A stretch of 64,000 bases of DNA from Marinilabilia salmonicolor JCM 21150 (GCF_000259075.1 NZ_AJKI01000041.1:49393-113392); one strand, 5' to 3'; counted from the first letter of the stretch, positions 33,312-42,905 are shown. The notes: a model not told the origin generated them from the sequence alone. Numbers and translations: made by a program.

Positions 33312-34352
33312 ATGAGAATAGAAAACGATGTGAAGCTGGGATTTAAGGACGTTATGTTTCGTCCGAAAAGATCTACTTTATCGAGCAGAGCCCAGGTGGA
33401 TGTGGAACGTACCTTTAAGTTCCTGCACACAGATATCGAATGGACCGGAGTGCCCGTGATGGCTGCCAATATGGATACCGTAGGCACTTTTGAGATGGCA
33501 AAGGTACTCGCCGGGAAAAAGATGTTTACTGCCATTCACAAGCACTACTCTACGGCGGAATGGAAACATTTTCTTGACGGAGCTCCCGATGGAATTGAAA
33601 ATTTCATTGCAGTAAGTACGGGAACTGGCAGTAAGGATCTTGTCACGGTGGAGGAGATCATCAACAATCATCCACATCTGAAATTTATTTGCATTGATGT
33701 GGCCAATGGTTATTCGGAACATTTTGTTGCTTTTGTTAAGAAAGCCCGGAAAAAATTCCCGGACAAAGTGATTATGGCCGGAAATGTAGTTACCGGTGAA
33801 ATGGTGGAAGAGTTATTACTGGCAGGGGCGGATATTGTAAAGGTAGGTATCGGGCCCGGGTCTGTTTGTACAACCCGTGTTAAAACAGGTGTGGGCTACC
33901 CACAGTTGTCTGCAATTATTGAGTGTGCAGATGCAGCTCATGGTATAGGTGGTCAAATTATTAGTGACGGGGGATGTTCCACTCCCGGTGATGTGTCCAA
34001 AGCATTTGGTGCAGGAGCTGACTTTGTGATGCTGGGAGGAATGCTTGCCGGCCACGACGAGAGCGGAGGCGAATTGGTCGAAAGAGATGGGAAAAAATTC
34101 CGGCAGTTTTATGGAATGAGTTCATCCACCGCAATGGAAAAGCATGCAGGCGGGGTTGCAGAATACAGGGCCAGTGAAGGAAAAACAGTGGAGGTTGATT
34201 ATCGGGGGCCAGTGGAGCAAACTGTTCAGGATATCCTGGGTGGGGTGCGGAGTACCTGCACTTATGTTGGTGCTGCACGCCTGAAAGAGTTGACCAAGCG
34301 GACTACTTTTATTCGTGTAGCTGAACAGGAAAACCGCGTTTACAACGATTAA
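33312..34352 (+). CDS. guaC: GMP reductase
   Basis: 346 residues. The opening [20 protein letters not shown] is typical of GuaC. The catalytic Cys186 lies in [19 protein letters not shown], the same residue number as in the E. coli enzyme. [21 protein letters not shown] is the phosphate-binding barrel part. There is no CBS pair, which separates it from IMP dehydrogenase. It converts GMP to IMP with NADPH. Confidence 0.93.
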   Translation: MRIENDVKLGFKDVMFRPKRSTLSSRAQVDVERTFKFLHTDIEWTGVPVMAANMDTVGTFEMAKVLAGKKMFTAIHKHYSTAEWKHFLDGAPDGIENFIAVSTGTGSKDLVTVEEIINNHPHLKFICIDVANGYSEHFVAFVKKARKKFPDKVIMAGNVVTGEMVEELLLAGADIVKVGIGPGSVCTTRVKTGVGYPQLSAIIECADAAHGIGGQIISDGGCSTPGDVSKAFGAGADFVMLGGMLAGHDESGGELVERDGKKFRQFYGMSSSTAMEKHAGGVAEYRASEGKTVEVDYRGPVEQTVQDILGGVRSTCTYVGAARLKELTKRTTFIRVAEQENRVYND

Positions 34353-34444
34353 TGAAAAATGCTCCGGGTGAATGGCAGAGGTGATTTTATGTCTTGATTG
34401 ATTGTAATTTAGTCTGATAAAGTAGGAGGGTATTGATAAATATT

Positions 34445-34452
34445 TAACTTTG
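34445..34452 (+). promoter_or_regulatory. Promoter -7 box of the DUF3109 gene
   Basis: TAACTTTG, 38 bases before the ATG at 34490. Confidence 0.55.
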
Positions 34453-34489
34453 CAGCCTTAAAGCAATTAATGTTTAGCGTAATAGATAA

Positions 34490-35089
34490 ATGGTTCAAAT
34501 AGACGATAAAATTATTAGTCTGGACGTTTTTAAGGAGCATTTTTTGTGCGACTTACCTAAATGTCTTGGCAGTTGTTGTGTGGAAGGAGAGTCTGGTGCT
34601 CCCCTCGAAGAGGAGGAGACAAAGGTGTTGGATGAAATATATCCCAAAATCAAAACATTGCTTTCTCCTGAAGCCGTTGAAATCATTGAGAAAAACGGTA
34701 CCTGGGAAACAGATTCCGACGGAGATAAGGTGACCCCCATAATCCACGGCCGGGAGTGCGTTTATACTTATTTTGACGGGGAAGGGGTATGTAAGTGTGC
34801 CATTGAAAAAGCTTATGATGAAGGAACGGTGGACTTTAAGAAACCTGTTTCCTGTCATTTATATCCCATTCGGGTGGATAAATACCCCAATTACGAAGCA
34901 CTGAATTATCATGTATGGCCGGTTTGCAATCCTGCTCGTGAATTAGGAAAGCAGGTTGGCCTGCCGGTTTTTCGCTTTCTTAAAGATCCTATTATCCGAA
35001 AATACGGGAAACGGTTCTATGAAGAGATGGAAGATGTAGCTGAAGAGCTGGAAAAGATGGAGGCCGCAAAAACAGAACAGTCAGAATAG
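34490..35089 (+). CDS. DUF3109 family Cys-rich metal-binding protein
   Basis: 199 residues. Many conserved cysteines in the DUF3109/YkgJ pattern: FLCDLPKCLGSCC near 18-30, GRECVYTYF and GVCKCAIEKA in the middle, SCHLYPIRVDKY and VWPVCNPAREL later. The arrangement suggests a bound iron-sulfur cluster or zinc. Cytoplasmic; widespread in Bacteroidota; no defined activity. Confidence 0.85.
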   Translation: MVQIDDKIISLDVFKEHFLCDLPKCLGSCCVEGESGAPLEEEETKVLDEIYPKIKTLLSPEAVEIIEKNGTWETDSDGDKVTPIIHGRECVYTYFDGEGVCKCAIEKAYDEGTVDFKKPVSCHLYPIRVDKYPNYEALNYHVWPVCNPARELGKQVGLPVFRFLKDPIIRKYGKRFYEEMEDVAEELEKMEAAKTEQSE

Positions 35090-35111
35090 ATTCGAACAGG
35101 ATATATCAGAG

Positions 35112-35162
35112 AGGTCGTTGCAGGAGAGGAATTTTTTTCCCTCTGATGCAGTGACCTTTTTT
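35112..35162. terminator. Bidirectional nested terminator
   Basis: AGGTCGTTGCA pairs with TGCAGTGACCT (two wobble pairs), with an inner AGAGG/CCTCT and a T run. It lies between convergent genes and reaches the stop codon of the SGNH gene. Confidence 0.75.
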
Positions 35163-36090
35163 ATTGCTCTGAGATAATGAATTTTTGGGAGATGCCTGCC
35201 ATATTGCTGGTCTCGAGTTTTAGGATGTAAACCCCGGTTCTGAACCCGGTCAGGTTTATCTCATGGTTCATAGATGGGGCCAGATTGTTTTTATAAAATA
35301 TCAGTTTCCCGGATATCTCAAAGATCTTCATGTTCAGGTTTGTCGGGGAGTTAAAAACCAAATAATTGTTTGAAATACAGATGTTGTATAGATTATGCAG
35401 TTCTTTCAGAGAGGTGTCATCCCTGATATTGAGTTCTGCTGCAATCTGATTAACCCATAGAGCATACTGCCCGCTGCTTGGATGGAGCCCATCGCTGGCT
35501 ACCAGGTTAGGTTCTGCCAGTCCCCGGCGCGAAATGGGTGTGATGTTGTGGTAAGTAACTCCGTAACGGTCTGTAATATTTTTATTGACGGCATTAAATT
35601 GATCAATCTGCCTGCTGATGGTAGCCGATCCGTTTCCAAATGGAGTGTATGCATAATCCGGTATAGAGACAACCATTACATTGGATTTATTATTACCTGC
35701 AAGTTCGATTGCTGTTTGCAAAAGCTCTTCAAATTCTGTGGAATAGGTAGAAATGCTTCCCCCCTGATATTGATTGTTCACTCCTATTAATAAAGATACA
35801 AGGTTGTAGTCTGATTGTAGATTTGCATTGACAATAGCGTTTTTCAAATTATCAGTTCTCCATCCGGTTTGGGCAATAATCCTGACTTCCTCTGTTGCAA
35901 TGCCATGTGATTGCAATAAATTGGCCAATTGAACGGGCCATCTTTCACTCTCAGGAACGCTTTGGCCAATGGTGTAGGAATCTCCCAGTGCCAAAAATCT
36001 TAAAGGTTCATTTCTGTTGATCTCCTGACTGAAGGACGCCAGAGTAAACAGCAGGCCCATGATGATAAAAGTGTTTATTTTAGTATTCAT
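35161..36090 (-). CDS. SGNH/GDSL hydrolase exported by the type IX secretion system
   Basis: 309 residues. Signal peptide (INTFIIMGLLFTLASFSQ). SGNH block I is FLALGDSYTIGQS with nucleophile Ser38, block III is LLIGVNNQYQGG (N in place of the usual GxND Asp), block V is DGLHPSSGQYALW with the catalytic Asp/His. Residues about 235-309 are a type A T9SS sorting domain (MKIFEISGKLIFYKN, GFRTGVYILKLET, SQKFIISE). It is therefore predicted to be attached to or released from the cell surface. Probably an esterase on lipids or glycans. Confidence 0.85.
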   Translation of the reverse strand: MNTKINTFIIMGLLFTLASFSQEINRNEPLRFLALGDSYTIGQSVPESERWPVQLANLLQSHGIATEEVRIIAQTGWRTDNLKNAIVNANLQSDYNLVSLLIGVNNQYQGGSISTYSTEFEELLQTAIELAGNNKSNVMVVSIPDYAYTPFGNGSATISRQIDQFNAVNKNITDRYGVTYHNITPISRRGLAEPNLVASDGLHPSSGQYALWVNQIAAELNIRDDTSLKELHNLYNICISNNYLVFNSPTNLNMKIFEISGKLIFYKNNLAPSMNHEINLTGFRTGVYILKLETSNMAGISQKFIISEQ

Positions 36091-36357
36091 GGTTTTTGAT
36101 CCGGAGGTGAATAACTAATGGACTTGTACTGTCCAGATATTAAACACGCTGAAATGAACTTTTGTTTTGCGCAATGCATCTGGTGTAAAGAATCTTAATA
36201 TCCCGAACTGATTTTTGGGCTGTTTTCATTTTTTCTTCGTTAATCTTTTTCGCCGTAGGTGTGGCTATGGTTGTAAAGATTGTCTTGAAAAAAGAAAAAC
36301 TTCATAAAAAGTTTTAGTTCGTTCTATTAAAACTCTTTACACTATTGAATTTGAAGA
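36091..36357. other. Intergenic stretch without a gene
   Basis: A+T-rich. Only a weak hairpin, AATCTTT/AAAGATT (36242-36280), is visible. I find no clear promoter for the leftward SGNH gene. Confidence 0.4.
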
Positions 36358-36427
36358 AGATTGCATTCCGCTTCGTTCCTACATATCCTGAAAAGGCCTG
36401 TCATTGGTGATGTAGTAAAGCAATCTC
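36358..36427. repeat. REP-like palindromic repeat (GTCATTGG...GCAATCTC), copy 1
   Basis: AGATTGC (36358-36364) pairs with GCAATCT (36420-36426). The right half reads CTGTCATTGGTGATGTAG followed by TAAAGCAATCTC. Related right halves occur at 42877 and 58587. The type resembles the 'CGTCATTGCGA...GAAGCAATCT' repeats common in bacterial intergenic DNA. Confidence 0.55.
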
Positions 36428-36561
36428 AATTTTTGAGCTGAATTATTCAAGTTAGGTCATCTTTAAAAATTATCGGGGGAGAAAGGACATTTTATAAAAA
36501 ACAGAATTAAATTTGTCTCGCTAAAATTCAGTTTAATTTTTGTTTTATAAAAAAAGATAGA

Positions 36562-37272
36562 ATGGGACGCGCATTTGAATACCGTAAAGCCAGAAAACTT
36601 AAGAGATGGGGTAATATGGCCAAGACTTTTACTAAAATTGGCCGGGAAATAGCCATTGCAGTTAAAAGCGGAGGCCCTGATCCTGCATCCAATCCACGGC
36701 TACGTGTGCTTATTCAAAATGCGAAGGCTGCCAATATGCCCAAGGACAATGTTGAACGTGCCATAAAAAAAGCCTCCGGAAAAGATCAGGCCGATTATAA
36801 GGAGGTGGTCTATGAAGGCTATGCTCCTCATGGCATCGCAGTGCTGGTAGAGACCGCTACTGATAATCCCACACGTACAGTCGCCAATGTGCGCAGCTAC
36901 TTTAACAAGGCCGGAGGCTCTCTGGGTACTTCAGGAAGCGTGGATTATATGTTTGAGCATAAGTGTAGTTTCAAAGTAAAAATGAAAGAGGAGATTGATC
37001 TGGAAGAACTGGAACTGGAGTTGATTGATTCAGGTGTTCAGGAGATTTTTGCAGAAGATGAATTTATTATGATTTATGGCGATTTTGAGGCTTTTGGACC
37101 ACTTCAGAAGTGTTTGGAAGAGAACGGTTTTGATATAGAAAATGCAGAGTTCGAGCGAATTCCGCAGGAAACACGGCCATTAAGTGAAGAACAAAGTGCA
37201 GACATCGAAAAATTACTGGCCCGTTTTGAGGAAGATGATGATGTGACCAATGTTTTTCATAATATGGGATAG
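36562..37272 (+). CDS. yebC: YebC/PmpR family regulator / translation factor
   Basis: 236 residues. Starts GRAFEYRKARKLKRWGNMAK; then KSGGPDPASNPRLR and AKAANMPKDNVERAIKKASG, then YEGYAPHGIAVLVE and GGSLGTSGSVDYMF. All are canonical YebC blocks. Recent work links the family to relief of ribosome stalling at proline stretches as well as transcription control. Monocistronic, with a terminator right after. Confidence 0.93.
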   Translation: MGRAFEYRKARKLKRWGNMAKTFTKIGREIAIAVKSGGPDPASNPRLRVLIQNAKAANMPKDNVERAIKKASGKDQADYKEVVYEGYAPHGIAVLVETATDNPTRTVANVRSYFNKAGGSLGTSGSVDYMFEHKCSFKVKMKEEIDLEELELELIDSGVQEIFAEDEFIMIYGDFEAFGPLQKCLEENGFDIENAEFERIPQETRPLSEEQSADIEKLLARFEEDDDVTNVFHNMG

Positions 37273-37295
37273 ATTTTTCTATACAGATATGAATT

Positions 37296-37336
37296 AAAAA
37301 AAAAGACCGGAAGCAATTGCAACCGGTCTTTTTTTT
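37296..37336 (+). terminator. Rho-independent terminator of yebC
   Basis: AAAAAGACCGG pairs with CCGGTCTTTTT around AAGCAATTGCAA, in an A-run/T-run context. It directly abuts the MITE-like copy 3. Confidence 0.85.
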
Positions 37337-37338
37337 AC

Positions 37339-37499
37339 TTAGTCTCTGTCCATAAACTAAGCGTTTTTGACGTGTTTGAAATAGAAAGTTCAAATTCAAG
37401 GCGTGTGAAAAATCTAAACCGCAGAATACTAAAGTATTTGAGGATTTAGATTTTGAGCAACAACGCAGAAGTTGGACTTTATAGACAAGCACTATTTAG
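37339..37499. repeat. MITE-like element, copy 3 (161 bp)
   Basis: Begins TTAGTCTCTGTCCATAAA and ends TTTATAGACAAGCACTATTT. The interior matches copy 2 (22327). Its right end overlaps the stop codon of the DUF302 gene (37492-37494). No coding capacity. Confidence 0.75.
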
Positions 37500-37944
37500 T
37501 TACCGTCGAGGTGATTTCTTTTAACCCTTCCGAGATTCCGTTAAAAATTTCTTCTGCCTTTGGAGTCACTTTCGCACCGGCCTCTTTATAATTGCTCCAG
37601 GCAACATACGTTTTCCCATCTTCCTTTTCATATACAGCCACCCTGCATGGGAGTAATGTTTGTGATTTGCGGGATTCGTCATCTTTCAGTAAGGCATAAG
37701 CAAATTCTGCATTGCAAAGAACCAGAATAGTGGAGGGCAATACATTTTTGTCTTTCTTTTTCAGGATGGCCTGCATATCGTGTTCTGCAGGAATGGCCCA
37801 TCCTTTTTCTGCAGCTTTCTCTTTCAATGCATTCACCGTTTCCTGAAAGTTCATTTTGCTCTCTTTCTCAAATACTGCCTTTTGAGCCATGCTTGTGCTT
37901 ATGGTTATGGCAAAAAGCAGGAGTAAAAAAAGTAGTTTTTTCAT
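37492..37944 (-). CDS. Exported DUF302 family protein
   Basis: 150 residues from ATG 37944; an upstream in-frame Met at 37983 would only add non-coding-like residues before the signal peptide. Signal peptide KKLLFLLLLFAITISTSMA. The DUF302 domain follows: FQETVNALKEKAAEKGWAIP, LVLCNAEFAYALLKDDESRK, LPCRVAVYEKEDGKTYVAWS. DUF302 proteins are small, often periplasmic, with no proven activity. The last codons and TAG overlap the terminal repeat of the MITE-like element. Confidence 0.8.
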   Translation of the reverse strand: MKKLLFLLLLFAITISTSMAQKAVFEKESKMNFQETVNALKEKAAEKGWAIPAEHDMQAILKKKDKNVLPSTILVLCNAEFAYALLKDDESRKSQTLLPCRVAVYEKEDGKTYVAWSNYKEAGAKVTPKAEEIFNGISEGLKEITSTVTK

Positions 37945-38485
37945 GATATCATTCTTTGGGGTTAATAATTTACATTGAAACATTTAGATGTTTCGGAATG
38001 TTCAATCCTTAAAGTGATTTGCCTTGATGGGGCTTGTTGAATTAAGCTCAAACGCTAGCCTGGTTTATTCAATAGCTTTCGTAATAGATAATTTATGAAA
38101 CGAAGTTCGACGAAGTCAATAATCCAGTCTTCCAAAAAGCCAGGCTTTTTCCTTTTAAAGGAATACATAAGTTGTTGTGTTCTTTTAAGGTCGAAGGTCT
38201 TTAAGCAATAGCCTGGGGCGTCGCTCCAGGCTATTTCTATCAGGCTTTCAGCCTGTTTCCATCTTACCTGTCTTGTGTATAAGGTAGGCGAAAAATTTTG
38301 TTCTCTGTTCGTCAGTTCTGGAGAATTAAATTATATGTCAGGAAATGATAAACTTGATATCCCTCATTCCTATTTGATTGTATTTTCCTTAATTTCGATG
38401 CTGGAAAGATGTCCCGAACTATTTTTATTCTTCCGGGTTATGCTTTTTATGGATATTTGATGATAACAAACAAAATATTAATAAT
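37945..38485. other. 540-bp intergenic region with repeats and a hairpin
   Basis: Contains a 28-base sequence at 38095-38122 (core CGAAGTTCGACGAAGTCAAT) that recurs with two changes at 50371-50398. It also has a hairpin AATAGCCTGG/CCAGGCTATT at 38210-38238 without a T run. No convincing gene; a short open frame at 38275-38460 has no coding features. Confidence 0.5.
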
Positions 38486-39856
38486 ATGCAAGACATTAAA
38501 CAATACATTGAGGATAATAAAGATCGTTTTCTGGAGGAGTTGTTTGAGCTTATCCGAATACCATCTATAAGTAGTGATTCTTCGCGAAGGGAAGATATGC
38601 GTAAAGCTTCAGATAAATGGAGGCAGATCTTGCTGGATGCCGGGGCGGACAGGGCAGAGGTGATGGAAACCAAAGGACATCCTGTTGTTTTTGGCGAAAA
38701 GATGGTGGATAAAGATGCACCCACCGTTTTAGTTTACGGACATACTGACGTGATGCCTGTTGATCCTGTTGAGCTTTGGAATACAGACCCGTTTGAGCCG
38801 GTAATTAAAGATGGAAAAATATGGGCCAGAGGTGCCGACGATGATAAGGGACAGGCTTTTATGCACGCTAAGGCTTTTGAGTATTTGGTGACAACAAACC
38901 AATTGGAGTGCAATGTGAAATTTCTGATTGAAGGTGAAGAGGAGATTGGTTCTGAGAACCTGCCGGAATTTTGCGAAAATAATAAAGATTTATTGAAAGC
39001 AGATGTGATTTTGGTTTCGGATACCTCTATGCTGGCTCCTGACACCCCTTCCATTACTACCGGACTCAGGGGGCTTGCTTATTGGCAGGTTGATGTGACC
39101 GGATCCAACAGGGATCTGCATTCGGGAATTTTTGGAGGAGCTGTTGCCAATCCAATTAATGTATTGTCCCAGATGATTGGAGGTTTGTTAGATGAAAATG
39201 GAAAAGTAACTGTTCCGGGGTTTTATGATGATGTATTAGAGGTGAGTGCGGAAGAAAGAGAACTTATGGGAAAGGCACCTTACGATGAAGAGAATTATAA
39301 AAAAGCTATTGGTGTTGATGCACTTCAGGGAGAGGGTGGTTTTACCACTCCCGAGCGAACCGGGATTCGTCCGTCTTTTGATGTGTGTGGAATCTGGGGA
39401 GGCTACACAGGAGAAGGAGCTAAGACCGTTCTGCCCTCGGAGGTTCATGCAAAAATATCATCGCGACTGGTTCCCAATCAGGATCATCATAAAATAGCTG
39501 CTCAGTTTAAAGCGTATTTTGAATCTATTGCCCCCGATTCAGTGAAAGTGGAGGTTTCTGTGTTGCATGGTGGGCAAGCGTATGTTTGTCCGATAGATAT
39601 TCCGGCTTACCGCGCTGCTGAAAAGGCTTATCACGAAACCTATGGTAAAAGACCTGTTCCTGTTCGAAGTGGTGGTTCTATTCCGATTATTTCAACTTTT
39701 GAGCAAATCTTAGGAATTAAATCGGTGCTAATGGGGTTCGGATTGGAAAGTGATGCGATTCATAGTCCAAACGAAAATTACCCGTTGGGGCAATTTTTTA
39801 AGGGCATTGAGACCATTCCTTATTTTTATAAATACTTTTCTTCGGAAACGAAGTGA
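38486..39856 (+). CDS. M20 family dipeptidase/aminoacylase
   Basis: 456 residues. Metal and catalytic blocks: VLVYGHTDVMPVDP, ARGADDDKGQAFMH, EGEEEIGSENLPEF (Glu-Glu general base), a dimerisation domain, then RSGGSIPIISTFE and AIHSPNENYPL with the final His. This is the CNDP-like dipeptidase type (about 450 residues). It hydrolyses dipeptides in the cytoplasm using two zinc ions. Confidence 0.9.
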   Translation: MQDIKQYIEDNKDRFLEELFELIRIPSISSDSSRREDMRKASDKWRQILLDAGADRAEVMETKGHPVVFGEKMVDKDAPTVLVYGHTDVMPVDPVELWNTDPFEPVIKDGKIWARGADDDKGQAFMHAKAFEYLVTTNQLECNVKFLIEGEEEIGSENLPEFCENNKDLLKADVILVSDTSMLAPDTPSITTGLRGLAYWQVDVTGSNRDLHSGIFGGAVANPINVLSQMIGGLLDENGKVTVPGFYDDVLEVSAEERELMGKAPYDEENYKKAIGVDALQGEGGFTTPERTGIRPSFDVCGIWGGYTGEGAKTVLPSEVHAKISSRLVPNQDHHKIAAQFKAYFESIAPDSVKVEVSVLHGGQAYVCPIDIPAYRAAEKAYHETYGKRPVPVRSGGSIPIISTFEQILGIKSVLMGFGLESDAIHSPNENYPLGQFFKGIETIPYFYKYFSSETK

Positions 39857-39878
39857 TTTTTTGGAATATCCGCTTGCG

Positions 39879-39912
39879 GAGGGCATCTGTTTTTTCAGAT
39901 GCCCTCTTTTTT
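39879..39912 (+). terminator. Rho-independent terminator of the M20 peptidase gene
   Basis: GAGGGCATCTG (39879-39889) pairs with CAGATGCCCTC (39896-39906), then TTTTTT. Confidence 0.9.
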
Positions 39913-39951
39913 TTGGGGTGCTCCTGATGTAAGCGACTTTACAGGGACTTG

Positions 39952-40002
39952 TGTTGGAAGGGATTGGTTTTCGGCTTTGCTGAAAAACCGCACCCTCCAA
40001 CA
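39952..40002. repeat. Palindromic intergenic repeat, family H, copy 1
   Basis: Outer stem TGTTGGAAGGG / CCCTCCAACA; inner stem GGTTTTCGGC / GCTGAAAAACC around TTT. The inner part matches the element at 42804 (TTTTCGAC-TTT-GCCGAAAA) although the outer stems differ in sequence. Confidence 0.55.
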
Positions 40003-40200
40003 TAAGTAAAGCTTGTAAAACAGAGTCATTGGTAGCAAAGCGGAGCATTCTCTTTTCACAAAAAGGAGTGTTGTCTGTTTAGAATCTGGTTTTTTACAAA
40101 AAACACTTGTTCGGCATCAAAAAGAAGGGGTTTTGCCAGATAATTTGATAAAAAAACAACAATAACCCCAAAAAAATGCATGTGTAATTAAAAAATGTAA

Positions 40201-40208
40201 TATATTTG
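40201..40208 (+). promoter_or_regulatory. Promoter -7 box of glnN
   Basis: TATATTTG, 26 bases before the ATG at 40235. Confidence 0.6.
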
Positions 40209-40234
40209 CAGTAGTTAACTCGAAAATATTAGTT

Positions 40235-42427
40235 ATGGCAAAATTGAGATTTATTGCATTGGAGGAGCTTCTGAACAGGGAGCCTAGAAAGAGTGAGGGT
40301 ACAAAGATGCCTTCGTCTGATTATTATGGTGAGATGGTATTCGATCGTCCAAAAATGAAGAAGTACCTTTCTCCCGAAGCCTTTGTCCATGTGATGGAGG
40401 CCATTGAAAAAGGAAGCCGTATAGATCGCAAAATGGCTGATCAGATTGCTTTGGGTATGAAAGCCTGGGCGATGGAAAACGGAGCAAGCCATTATACGCA
40501 CTGGTTTCATCCACTCACAGACGGAACTGCCGAAAAACATGATGCTTTTCTGACATTTGGTGAATTCGGTACCATGGTGGAAAGTTTCTCCGGCTCTTTG
40601 TTGGTACAGCAGGAGCCCGATGCATCGAGTTTCCCATCTGGAGGTATCCGCAATACTTTTGAGGCCCGTGGTTATACAGCCTGGGATGTTTCATCACCGG
40701 CTTTTATTATCGGATCAACATTGTGTATCCCTACCATTTTTGTCTCCTACACCGGTCATGCACTCGATTATAAATTCCCTTTGCTGAAAGCATTGCATGC
40801 GGTTGATAAAGCAGCAGTGGAGGTTTGTCAGTATTTCGATAAAAATGTGACTAAGGTAAATAGTAATCTTGGTTGGGAGCAGGAATACTTTCTGATTGAT
40901 GAGGCACTTTATCATGCCCGTCCGGATCTAATGCTTACCGGGCGAACTTTGATGGGGCACTCTTCTGCCAAAGATCAGCAGTTGGATGACCATTATTTTG
41001 GATCCATTCCCACCAGGGTGATTGCCTTTATGGAAGATTTTGAGAAAGAAGCTTACCGGCTTGGTATTCCTGTGAAAACCCGTCATAACGAGGTGGCTCC
41101 CAATCAATTTGAAGTTGCTCCTATTTTCGAGGAAACCAACCTGGCCAACGATCACAACCAGTTGATTATGGATGTGATGAAGCGGGTGGCTCGTCAGCAT
41201 AAGTTTAGAATTCTTTTTCATGAAAAGCCATTTAAGGGGGTTAACGGCTCAGGAAAACACAATAACTGGTCACTGAGTACCAATACCGGAGTTAATCTTT
41301 TGTCGCCTGGTAAAAACCCAAAAGGAAACCTTCAGTTTCTTACATTCCTGGTGAATGTTTTGAAAGCTGTTCATGACAATCAGGATATCCTGCTTGGAAG
41401 TATTATGTCAGCCAGCAATGCTCATCGTTTGGGAGCCAATGAGGCACCACCTTCAATTATTTCTATTTTTCTGGGAAGTCAGATCTCGGCCATGCTTGAC
41501 GAGTTGGAAACCAGGGTTCCTGATAAGAAAATGACTCCTGATGAGAAGACAGCACTGAAGCTGGATATTGGTAAGATTCCCGAAATTCTTCTGGACAACA
41601 CCGATCGTAACCGTACTTCTCCGTTTGCCTTTACCGGCAATCGTTTCGAGTTCCGGGCAGTGGGTTCTGCAGCCAATTGTGCCTCTTCTATGATTTCACT
41701 AAACACAGCTATGGCCTGTCAGTTGAAACAGTTTAAAAAAGAGGTGGATGCCCTTATCGACAAGGGAGTGAAGAAAGATGAGGCTATTTTCCAGATGATT
41801 AAGGAATATATTAAGCAGTCAAAAAATATCCGTTTCGACGGTGACGGTTATTCCCAAGACTGGGTAGAAGAAGCGGCTCGTCGCGGATTGTCAAATATTT
41901 CAAGTGTTCCGAAAGCCATCAAAACTTATTTGTCTCCAAAATCAAAGAAACTATTTGTGGAGAACGGAGTGTTTACTGATGTGGAGATTGAAGCCCGTAC
42001 CGAGGTGGAGATGGAAAAGTTTACAAAAAAGATTCAGATCGAATCACGTGTGTTGGGAGATCTTGCACTGAATCATATTGTACCTACGGCCGTTCAGTAC
42101 ATGAATACGCTGATTGAAAATGTTCAGGGGCTGAAAGATGTGTTTGGCGAGAACTCCGATTATCAGGACCTTGCTGGTGACCGTCTGGATCTGATTAAAA
42201 AGATTTCATTCCACATTAAGAACATTAAGAACAAGACTCATGATATGGTAGAGGCACGAAAAGTTGCCAATAAGGTCGAGGATATGTCCGAAATGGCGGA
42301 GATGTATGAACAAAAAGTATTTCCATACCTGGATGACATTCGATACCATATTGACAAGCTTGAATTGACTGTTGATAATGCTATATGGCCCCTGCCAAAA
42401 TACAGGGAGCTATTATTTGCCCGTTAA
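40235..42427 (+). CDS. glnN: Type III glutamine synthetase
   Basis: 730 residues, the length of GSIII enzymes, which are typical of Bacteroidota and cyanobacteria. Characteristic blocks: SSFPSGGIRNTFEARGYTAW, GWEQEYFLIDE, TRHNEVAPNQFEVAPIFEET, GVNGSGKHNNWSLST and NRTSPFAFTGNRFEFRAVGS. It makes glutamine from glutamate, ammonia and ATP. Monocistronic, with own promoter and terminator. The promoter region shows no obvious NtrC-type site. Confidence 0.95.
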   Translation: MAKLRFIALEELLNREPRKSEGTKMPSSDYYGEMVFDRPKMKKYLSPEAFVHVMEAIEKGSRIDRKMADQIALGMKAWAMENGASHYTHWFHPLTDGTAEKHDAFLTFGEFGTMVESFSGSLLVQQEPDASSFPSGGIRNTFEARGYTAWDVSSPAFIIGSTLCIPTIFVSYTGHALDYKFPLLKALHAVDKAAVEVCQYFDKNVTKVNSNLGWEQEYFLIDEALYHARPDLMLTGRTLMGHSSAKDQQLDDHYFGSIPTRVIAFMEDFEKEAYRLGIPVKTRHNEVAPNQFEVAPIFEETNLANDHNQLIMDVMKRVARQHKFRILFHEKPFKGVNGSGKHNNWSLSTNTGVNLLSPGKNPKGNLQFLTFLVNVLKAVHDNQDILLGSIMSASNAHRLGANEAPPSIISIFLGSQISAMLDELETRVPDKKMTPDEKTALKLDIGKIPEILLDNTDRNRTSPFAFTGNRFEFRAVGSAANCASSMISLNTAMACQLKQFKKEVDALIDKGVKKDEAIFQMIKEYIKQSKNIRFDGDGYSQDWVEEAARRGLSNISSVPKAIKTYLSPKSKKLFVENGVFTDVEIEARTEVEMEKFTKKIQIESRVLGDLALNHIVPTAVQYMNTLIENVQGLKDVFGENSDYQDLAGDRLDLIKKISFHIKNIKNKTHDMVEARKVANKVEDMSEMAEMYEQKVFPYLDDIRYHIDKLELTVDNAIWPLPKYRELLFAR

Positions 42428-42451
42428 CGAACGGGGGAGGTTTTGACTCGG

Positions 42452-42484
42452 GAGTGTCTGTTCTTTTTGAGCAGGCACTCTTTT
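42452..42484 (+). terminator. Rho-independent terminator of glnN
   Basis: GAGTGTCTG pairs with CAGGCACTC (one wobble) around TTCTTTTTGAG, then TTTT. Confidence 0.75.
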
Positions 42485-42803
42485 GCTTTAAACAGTTATT
42501 GACTTTTTCATTCAAACTTCATAATTTGCATCCCTGTTAGCCGGAAAGGGCCCCGGCTGCAATCCTTAAATTCTAACTCAACTCTTCGTTATGTCAGAAA
42601 TTTCCAATAATCCGGAGGTTTTCTCCATTTATCTTATCTTAAAGAAGGACTACAGTACCTCTACTTCTCCGTAGTTGTGGAAAATAGCATCATTGCATAT
42701 TTTCTTTTTGCAAATCCTGTTGTCCGGAAAGACTATTATTTTGAAAGAAGATTGTTTTCACTTCTTTCTTGTTGATCGCAATTGGCTGTCTTGAAGTTAT
42801 TTA
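42485..42803. other. Intergenic stretch before the VgrG island; possible short gene remnant
   Basis: Contains a hairpin AGCCGG/CCGGCT (about 42539-42560). A 27-codon open frame follows from ATG 42591 (MSEISNNPEVFSIYLILKKD) to TAG 42672, and the same frame stays open for about 38 further codons. It may be the remnant of a gene with a nonsense change, or chance. No family recognised. Confidence 0.3.
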
Positions 42804-42851
42804 TGAGGGTTGATGGGAGTTGTTTTCGACTTTGCCGAAAATCAACCCTCA
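42804..42851. repeat. Palindromic intergenic repeat, family H, copy 2
   Basis: Outer stem TGAGGGTTGAT / ATCAACCCTCA is perfect (11 bp); inner TTTTCGAC / GCCGAAAA around TTT. Same inner core and layout as the element at 39952. Confidence 0.6.
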
Positions 42852-42876
42852 CAAACACTCATGTCCTGCAAAGGGC

Positions 42877-42905
42877 CGTCATTGGTAAAGTGGTGAAGCA
42901 ATCTC
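42877..42905. repeat. REP-like repeat (CGTCATTGG...GAAGCAATCTC), copy 2
   Basis: CGTCATTGGTAAAG followed by TGGTGAAGCAATCTC; shares most positions with the right half at 36398 and with 58587. Confidence 0.55.

Noticed and set aside
38275..38460. 61-codon open frame before the M20 peptidase gene
   Set aside because: No leader, no conserved composition, and it lies in a repeat-containing gap.
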